Assembly: GCA_023393375.1 (NCBI GenBank)
Contig: JAEWLI010000111.1
Coordinates: 1-10,527, forward strand
DNA length: 10,527 nucleotides
From: Bacteroidota bacterium
GTDB taxonomy: Bacteria; Bacteroidota; Bacteroidia; Cytophagales; Cyclobacteriaceae
Direction of reading: 5' to 3'
Part shown: positions 6,232-10,527 of the stretch, piece after piece
Position numbering within the stretch: position 1 is the stretch's first letter
How the letters are laid out: each line of letters begins with the position of its first letter
Made by a program: the position numbers and the translations under genes
Notes under the pieces: model-generated
Seen by the model: the letters and a program-made list of their open reading frames with translations, nothing else
Told to the model about the DNA's origin: nothing
Databases searched by the model: none

Positions 6232-7563
6232 GTGAAATTTATCCGATCACTATATTTTAATAAATTATTTTTCCAGGTCTTAGGTGTTCTGGTGGTAATT
6301 TTCATTATTGGATTTATAATACCGGCCATATTTGTCATAGCCCGGGTATTATTCCTTGTCATGGTTGTGATGGTGATACTGGATATGCTGATTCTTTTTA
6401 ATACACGGAAAGGGATTTTTTCAAGAAGAACAGTGGGAGAAAGGCTTTCCAATGGTGATGATAATCAGGTGACGGTGTACATTGAGAATTTTTACAAATT
6501 CGATATTCATGCACTGGTTATTGATGAAATCCCATTTCAGTTCCAGAAACGCGACCTGCAATTCAAGCTAACTCTGAAAAAAGGGGAGACCCGGAATATC
6601 ATTTATCAACTTCATCCGGTAGAAAGAGGGGTTTATGCTTTCGGGTTGATCAATGTATTTGTTCGAGGAAAAATAGGATTGATTTCCAGGAGATACAAAT
6701 TCAAACATGATACGGAGGTGCCTGTTTATCCTTCATTTATCCAGATGAGGAAGTATGAAATGCTCGCATTCTCAAATCATATGATAGAATCGGGGATTAA
6801 GAAAATCAGGAAAATAGGGCAGCAGATGGAGTTTGATCAAATCAAGGAATATGTGGCGGGTGATGATTTCAGAACGATTAACTGGAAAGCTACTGCAAGA
6901 AAACGGGACATCATGGTAAATTCCTACCAGGATGAAAAGGCCCAACAAGTGTATTCCCTGATTGATAAAGGAAGAACGATGAAAATGCCTTTCGAAGGAA
7001 TGACTTTGTTGGACTATGCCATAAATGCTTCGCTTGCTATTTCGAATATTGCTGTAAAGAAAGATGATAAACCCGGATTGATTACATTTCAGAAGCAGAT
7101 TGAGACTTTTTTGCCTGCGGCTAAAAGAAATAAACAGATGATGCTGATACTTGAGGCATTGTATGGGCAAAAGACTTCCTTCAAAGAATCGGATTTTACC
7201 AATGTATATTCATTGGTACGTAACCATATCAGACAGCGTAGTCTTTTGTTGCTTTTTACCAATTTCGAATCCCTTTCATCCCTCGAAAGGCAAATGAATT
7301 ATTTGATCAGGTTATCAAAATTTCACCTTTTGGTAGTGGTCTTCTTTAAAAATACTGAACTGTTCAAGGTGTTGGAGGAAAAACCAAAAAATGTCCAGGA
7401 GATTTTTTATAAAACCGTAGCTGAGAAATTTGCATTCGAAAAAAGGATGATAGTAAAAGAACTAAATCAGCATGGCATCCATTCCATTTTAACAGAACCT
7501 CAAAATTTAACCATTAACGCCATCAACAAATACCTGGAATTAAAAGCCAGGGGATTGATTTGA
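6232..7563 (+). CDS. DUF58 protein with two N-terminal membrane helices
   Basis: The 443-residue protein starts at GTG (6232), 18 bp after MoxR; no in-frame ATG exists before the first helix, and the MKFIRSLYFNKLFF opening leads straight into hydrophobic segments at about 16-30 and 32-56. A beta-rich middle (about 75-165) precedes the DUF58 signature EYVAGDDFRTINWKATARK at 206-224. A VWA-like fold follows from about 239. Its first strand gives YSLIDKGRTM (241-250), so the MIDAS D-x-S-x-S is reduced to Asp-Gly-Thr and metal binding may be lost or altered. LLLLFTNFESL (338-348) and LLVVVFFKN (366-374) are later strands of the fold. DUF58 proteins are the usual partner of MoxR. This one is probably the membrane adaptor that links the ATPase to the operon's membrane proteins. 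It is the last gene before a strong terminator. Confidence 0.92.
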   Translation: MKFIRSLYFNKLFFQVLGVLVVIFIIGFIIPAIFVIARVLFLVMVVMVILDMLILFNTRKGIFSRRTVGERLSNGDDNQVTVYIENFYKFDIHALVIDEIPFQFQKRDLQFKLTLKKGETRNIIYQLHPVERGVYAFGLINVFVRGKIGLISRRYKFKHDTEVPVYPSFIQMRKYEMLAFSNHMIESGIKKIRKIGQQMEFDQIKEYVAGDDFRTINWKATARKRDIMVNSYQDEKAQQVYSLIDKGRTMKMPFEGMTLLDYAINASLAISNIAVKKDDKPGLITFQKQIETFLPAAKRNKQMMLILEALYGQKTSFKESDFTNVYSLVRNHIRQRSLLLLFTNFESLSSLERQMNYLIRLSKFHLLVVVFFKNTELFKVLEEKPKNVQEIFYKTVAEKFAFEKRMIVKELNQHGIHSILTEPQNLTINAINKYLELKARGLI

Positions 7564-7608
7564 TGAACACGTCATTGGTGATGCTCCATGTATCTCAATT
7601 TATCCTCA

Positions 7609-7642
7609 AAGAAAAAAGGGGCAAAGACACCCCTTTTTTCTT
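7609..7642. terminator. Bidirectional intrinsic terminator between DUF58 and the lipoprotein gene
   Basis: A 13-bp perfect stem (7609-7621 with 7630-7642) surrounds the 8-nt loop CAAAGACA. The stem has four G-C pairs next to the loop and a run of six A-T pairs, so either strand ends in a T-rich arm. It lies 45 bp past the DUF58 stop and the same distance from the end of the convergent lipoprotein gene, so it can end both transcripts. Confidence 0.8.
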
Positions 7643-7687
7643 ACAATGAGTTTATGATATAAAATATTAATGTTATTCTCTCCTTAC

Positions 7688-8635
7688 TTATTTGTATTCA
7701 ACCTGTATGGAATAACTTGTGGGTTGACCATCTTCAGTGCCATTTACAGTGATCTGAGTAGGGTAACCTTCTTCATTATATTGGTACGTAAAATTTTCTG
7801 TCCATTCGTATAACACGTCTTCCCCAGCTTCATCGTATGATTGATACAAGCTTTTGCCTGGATTATTTGCCGAATAAAAGAAGAAGTTAGGATCTTCCTG
7901 AATCAATGTTAACACATGGAAGGGGTTGTTTTTATTATCATATTCGGAGTATATGATTTCTGCTTCAAACACTCCATCATTATTAATTCTTGCCCCTGTT
8001 AAGTTTAGGATTCTGGAATTTTTTCTTGAATTGCGATTAACTAATGATTTTCTTGCATGCGTCTCTCCATTTCCATAAATCCTTACCTTACTAATATTTT
8101 TTTCAGTCCATTCAAAGGTATCAGTATAAACATCTTCATCAAAATCACTAATTAGTTTAGTAATCAGTCCTTCATTGTTATACACTCTTTGAATTGTAAT
8201 ATCATCATAACCCTCTTCCACAATTTTGATTTCTGTTAATTGGTTCTTATTGTTATAAGAATAAATAAACTCATCTTCCCAACTTTCAGAATATTCTTCA
8301 CCTTCCCATTCCTCTGTGTCATCTACTTTTCTGCTAACTTTAGTTAACTTGCTATTTTCATAAACAAAAGTGTATGTTGCTTCCGATTCCCAATTATATG
8401 AAGTACTCTTGTAGCTGTCATTCCAGGAAATGGACGATAACCTACCATTATTATCATAGGTAAATGTTGCCACTTCACTCCCTGCTGTGATTTTTTTGAT
8501 ATTAACAGAATTGAGAAATTCCATTGGATCATCAGATTTATCTGGATTGGCATCGTCATCTTTATTACAACCAGCAATAAATCCAACTGCTAATAAACTG
8601 AATAGTAGAAATGTGTAATGTAAAATTTTTTTCAT
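7688..8635 (-). CDS. Surface lipoprotein with degenerate YD-like repeats
   Basis: The 315-residue protein begins with a lipoprotein signal peptide (1-22) and lipobox IAGC with acylated Cys23. The next residues, N-K-D-D-D, match the Bacteroidota lipoprotein export signal (K followed by acidic residues), which predicts a position on the outer face of the outer membrane. The mature part carries repeats of about 14 residues with an aromatic-Y/N-x-G-x-L-x-x-I pattern: FTYDNNGRLSSISW (58-71), FVYENSKLTKVSR (89-101), YSYNNKNQLTEIKI (125-138), VYNNEGLITKLIS (151-163) and YQYNEEGYPTQITV (284-297). This resembles RHS/YD-repeat and DUF4595-type beta proteins. It is far too short for an RHS toxin and has no toxin domain. 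Ligand and function are unknown. The gene stands alone, converging on DUF58 at the terminator. Confidence 0.85.
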   Translation of the reverse strand: MKKILHYTFLLFSLLAVGFIAGCNKDDDANPDKSDDPMEFLNSVNIKKITAGSEVATFTYDNNGRLSSISWNDSYKSTSYNWESEATYTFVYENSKLTKVSRKVDDTEEWEGEEYSESWEDEFIYSYNNKNQLTEIKIVEEGYDDITIQRVYNNEGLITKLISDFDEDVYTDTFEWTEKNISKVRIYGNGETHARKSLVNRNSRKNSRILNLTGARINNDGVFEAEIIYSEYDNKNNPFHVLTLIQEDPNFFFYSANNPGKSLYQSYDEAGEDVLYEWTENFTYQYNEEGYPTQITVNGTEDGQPTSYSIQVEYK

Positions 8636-8660
8636 TTGATTTAATTATTTAGATGATAGA

Positions 8661-8680
8661 TTTACTTTTTAGTAAGTAAA
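8661..8680. repeat. Inverted repeat in the lipoprotein leader, with a further copy upstream
   Basis: TTTACTT (8661-8667) and AAGTAAA (8674-8680) form a perfect 7-bp stem with a 6-nt loop. A third copy of AAGTAAA is at 8718-8724, exactly 44 bp from the second. The hairpin lies 25 nt before the lipoprotein ATG. It could be an operator or a leader hairpin, but it is all A/T save one pair and may be chance. Confidence 0.3.
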
Positions 8681-8825
8681 AATAGGGATCAAAGATTGTG
8701 TTAAAAATCTACTTGGAAAGTAAATATTACGTTCGTTACAAAAGTTGACAAGAGAGATTTCTTGGGGTGAAAAGCCTCTTCATGCTTTTTAATGGATTTG
8801 GGAACACCTGGATACTAAGTGGAAA

Positions 8826-8936
8826 ATGGCACTCCTGCCTTTAATATTATTACTTTATAAAAATTTATTACATGAAGTGTCGAAAGCTGTGATTGATGAG
8901 TTGAAGCATAATGTAATGAGATTCCCTCACCTTTAA
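8826..8936 (+). CDS. Possible 36-codon ORF, uncertain
   Basis: An ATG-to-TAA frame encodes a hydrophobic start (MALLPLILLLYKNLL) followed by an amphipathic charged stretch (HEVSKAVIDELKHNVMRF). One predicted membrane helix plus a helical tail would fit a small membrane protein. The same frame stays open upstream to an in-frame TAA at 8790-8792, and before that another 22 codons are open from 8724, so it could instead be a decayed larger gene. There is no good ribosome site and I recognise no family, so chance is quite possible. Confidence 0.2.
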   Translation: MALLPLILLLYKNLLHEVSKAVIDELKHNVMRFPHL

Positions 8937-8995
8937 TTTTACCTGCCTTTCCAACAAAAGAAATCATTGCCTGTTATTTAATAGGTGATTTCGCC

Positions 8996-9003
8996 TTATT
9001 TTG
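8996..9003 (+). promoter_or_regulatory. Weak candidate -7 element for the SDR gene
   Basis: TTATTTTG differs from TAnnTTTG at one position and would start transcription near 9009, leaving about 15 nt before the ATG. The nearest TTG (8967-8969) is 26 nt away, longer than usual. Confidence 0.22.
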
Positions 9004-9023
9004 AAACTGATAAATGAAAGAAT

Positions 9024-9881
9024 ATGAAAGATAAACCAACTACATTTCCAGAACAAACACAGGAAACCCAACCAGGTAAAGAGCATAAAATGTCACCTCA
9101 ACCAGAGTATATCCGAAAAAATTATAGAGGTAGTGGGAAACTGGAGGGCAAAAAGGCCATCATTACGGGTGGAGACAGTGGGATTGGACGAGCAATTGCA
9201 ATTCACTTTGCAAAAGAAGGAGCGGATGTAGCTATTGTATATACTTCTAAGGAAAAAGAGGATGCCGCTGAAACCAAAAATTTGGTCTCCAATGAAGGAA
9301 AAGAATGTTTGTTATTTGAGGGTGATTTAAAAGATGAACAATTTTGTTCTCATCTAATCGAACAGACGGTAGAACATTTCAAATCATTGGATATTTTGGT
9401 AAACAATGCCGCTGTTCAATTTCCCGAAGAAAATATTGAGGACATTACTACCGAACATTTACGCACTACTTTCGAAACCAATATATTCGCTTATCACTAT
9501 CTTACCAGGGAAGCTGTAAAATACATGAAAAAGGGCAGTTGCCTTATCAACACCACTTCTGTTACTGCTTTTCGGGGAAGTGATCACCTGATTGACTATT
9601 CTTCCACCAAAGGCGCAATTGTAACTTATACCAGATCTTTGGCCATGATGCTTGCAGATAGAGGTATCAGGGCAAACCTGGTGGCTCCAGGACCCATATG
9701 GACACCACTTATTCCTGCCACCTTTGATGATGTGGAAGAATTTGGGCAAAAAACTTTACTGGGCAGAGCAGGTCAGCCTTCTGAAGTCGGTCCGGCATAT
9801 GTTTTCCTGGCTTCAGAAGATTCGTCCTACATCACAGGACAAACTATCCATATCAATGGAGGGGATTATATCAGTTCTTAA
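9024..9881 (+). CDS. Short-chain dehydrogenase, general-stress YdaD/YghA type
   Basis: This 285-residue NAD(P)-dependent oxidoreductase has the SDR fold after a polar N-terminal extension (1-38, rich in Pro, Gln and Glu; QPGKEHKMSPQPEY at 16-29). The cofactor motif TGGDSGIGR is at 48-56, NNAA at 127-130, and the catalytic set is Asn153, Ser179, Tyr192 and Lys196 (YSSTK). The C-terminal GQTIHINGG at 272-280 is typical of classical SDRs. Length, extension and motifs such as TGGDSGIGRA and APGPIWTPLIPA (221-232) match, from memory, Bacillus general stress protein 39 (YdaD) and E. coli YghA, which are about the same length. The true substrate is unknown for most of this group; aldehydes or sugar alcohols are the usual guesses. 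The gene appears monocistronic. An earlier ATG at 9014 runs into a stop after six codons. Confidence 0.93.
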   Translation: MKDKPTTFPEQTQETQPGKEHKMSPQPEYIRKNYRGSGKLEGKKAIITGGDSGIGRAIAIHFAKEGADVAIVYTSKEKEDAAETKNLVSNEGKECLLFEGDLKDEQFCSHLIEQTVEHFKSLDILVNNAAVQFPEENIEDITTEHLRTTFETNIFAYHYLTREAVKYMKKGSCLINTTSVTAFRGSDHLIDYSSTKGAIVTYTRSLAMMLADRGIRANLVAPGPIWTPLIPATFDDVEEFGQKTLLGRAGQPSEVGPAYVFLASEDSSYITGQTIHINGGDYISS

Positions 9882-9885
9882 TTGT

Positions 9886-9925
9886 CCAGTTTTGTTATTT
9901 CAATAGATAAATGTCAACTGGTTTT
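9886..9925 (+). terminator. Possible weak terminator after the SDR gene
   Basis: CCAGTT (9886-9891) and AACTGG (9916-9921) are perfect inverted repeats, the second followed by TTTTC, beginning 5 bp past the SDR stop. The 24-nt loop is long for an intrinsic terminator. Confidence 0.27.
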
Positions 9926-9954
9926 CATTCGAAGGCACGGCAGGTTTATTACTT

Positions 9955-10527
9955 TTAGTCCAGCGTAAATGTACCAGAAGCTTTTTGAAAAGCACTTTTT
10001 ACAGGATGGTTGTTTTTATCAATCAGTGAAAGGGTCACATTATGTTCTCCATTTTCCAGGCCTTCAATCAGGTAAGGTACCCACTCTTCCACCAAAAATT
10101 CCTGATCCGCAATCTCAATTTTCACCTTATAGCCATCTTCTCCCAAAGAAGTATTTAATAAATAAAAATCTAGGAGAACCCCATTTTCCTGCCGTGTAAT
10201 CTGTCCATCGGGATAGTGATAAAATATCATAGGTTTTGTATCATCTTTTGCTTTACCGGACGATTTACCAACCTGAAAATTCCTGACCACATAATTGCCA
10301 TAATTTTTAAGACTGATATGATTGGGCAAGCATAGGAATGACAATGCAATGTAATTCCCCTGTCCGACTGGTACGGTTAAATCCGGCTTAGTGCTTTCGT
10401 AGGAAAAATCCTGATTCAATTTGAGAGTAATATAATTTCCACCATCTAAACGGAAATTTTTTACATCATATTGAAAACTCAACTTCCCTGCAGCAAGTTC
10501 TTCATAATCAGTGGGTTGTATTAATTC
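9955..10527 (-). CDS. Beta-rich protein of unknown function, C-terminal part
   Basis: The frame is open through the right edge, so the N terminus is missing and 190 residues are visible. A TTG at 10482 lies inside the domain (15 residues upstream are still in frame) and is not the start. The visible part shows two beta-rich units: one around NYITLKLNQDF to GNYIALSFLCLPNHISLKNYG, and a C-terminal one with VLLDFYLLNTSLGEDGYKVK, EEWVPYLIEGLENGEHNVTL and a final GTFTLD. The second unit matches, from memory, a Bacteroidota family annotated as phosphopeptide-binding or DUF4399-like lipoproteins of about 230-250 residues. In relatives I recall a Gly-Gln-His-Ile-His motif in the first unit; here the corresponding stretch reads Gly-Gly-Asn-Tyr-Ile. 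If that alignment is right, a metal site has been lost. Function is unknown. It converges on the SDR gene with 73 bp between them. Confidence 0.75.
   Translation of the reverse strand, partial: ELIQPTDYEELAAGKLSFQYDVKNFRLDGGNYITLKLNQDFSYESTKPDLTVPVGQGNYIALSFLCLPNHISLKNYGNYVVRNFQVGKSSGKAKDDTKPMIFYHYPDGQITRQENGVLLDFYLLNTSLGEDGYKVKIEIADQEFLVEEWVPYLIEGLENGEHNVTLSLIDKNNHPVKSAFQKASGTFTLD

Larger units (their letters stand above)
8636..9023. other. 388-bp intergenic region between divergent genes
   Basis: This stretch separates the lipoprotein start (minus strand) from the SDR start (plus strand) and must hold both promoters. A 7-bp hairpin lies just before the lipoprotein start. Imperfect -7-like boxes occur on the minus strand at 8690-8697 (AATCTTTG) and 8739-8746 (AACTTTTG), neither with a well-placed TTG. 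A 36-codon ORF (8826-8936) is noted separately. I recognise no RNA gene, mobile element or clear gene remnant. Confidence 0.6.

Noticed and set aside
6045..7170. Minus-strand reading frames opposite MoxR and DUF58
   Set aside because: They are antisense shadows of well-supported genes and encode low-complexity or unlikely proteins.
5233..7563. Start of a Bat (aerotolerance) operon
   Set aside because: Bat operons continue with BatA/BatB VWA membrane proteins and TPR proteins; here a strong terminator follows DUF58 and an unrelated lipoprotein comes next.
7688..8635. RHS polymorphic toxin or contact-dependent inhibition protein
   Set aside because: It is only 315 residues, lacks the RHS core and a C-terminal toxin domain, and has no immunity gene beside it.
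9459..9906. Alternative frames inside the SDR gene
   Set aside because: The SDR frame carries all catalytic motifs, so the overlapping frames are shadows.
9955..10482. A complete gene starting at TTG 10482
   Set aside because: Fifteen further in-frame codons without a stop run to the window edge and the domain appears to continue.
1..10527. CRISPR array, tRNA/rRNA gene, insertion sequence or prophage
   Set aside because: I saw no regularly spaced repeats, tRNA-like cloverleaf, transposase or phage gene on either strand.

Overview
The window looks like a chromosomal segment of a Bacteroidota bacterium, most likely a Cytophagales-type relative. The evidence is the AT-rich sequence, A/T-rich leaders mostly without Shine-Dalgarno sites, one good TTG-N19-TAnnTTTG-like promoter, a lipoprotein with a Bacteroidota surface-export signal (C-N-K-D-D-D), and a gene order I recall from this phylum. 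The genus is not determined. I see no tRNA, rRNA, CRISPR array, insertion sequence or phage gene.

Left edge (1-588): the C-terminal part of an endonuclease/exonuclease/phosphatase (EEP) family protein, running toward the RDD gene on the other strand.

Core (609-7563): a seven-gene envelope locus. A minus-strand RDD membrane protein diverges from a six-gene plus-strand operon. In order the operon encodes a SpoIIM-family (DUF95) membrane protein, a six-helix membrane protein of unknown function, a DUF4129 protein, a DUF4350 protein, a MoxR-type AAA+ ATPase and a DUF58 protein. The first four operon genes overlap by 14, 8 and 4 bp. MoxR follows after 64 bp that hold a perfect 12-bp palindrome, and DUF58 follows 18 bp later from a GTG start. 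The likely reading is that the MoxR ATPase and the membrane-anchored DUF58 protein act as a chaperone/remodelling pair on an inner-membrane assembly built from the other five proteins. The substrate is unknown. A 13-bp bidirectional terminator closes the operon.

Right part (7688-10527): a minus-strand surface lipoprotein with degenerate YD-like repeats; a 388-bp gap with a possible 36-codon ORF and no clear gene; a plus-strand short-chain dehydrogenase of the general-stress YdaD/YghA type; and the C-terminal part of a minus-strand beta-rich protein of unknown function that runs off the right edge.

The strongest candidate for an under-described system is the 609-7563 locus. Its parts are known families and similar clusters occur in other phyla, but as far as I know its biochemical role is not established, and the six-helix protein at 2340-3269 has no named function that I can give.
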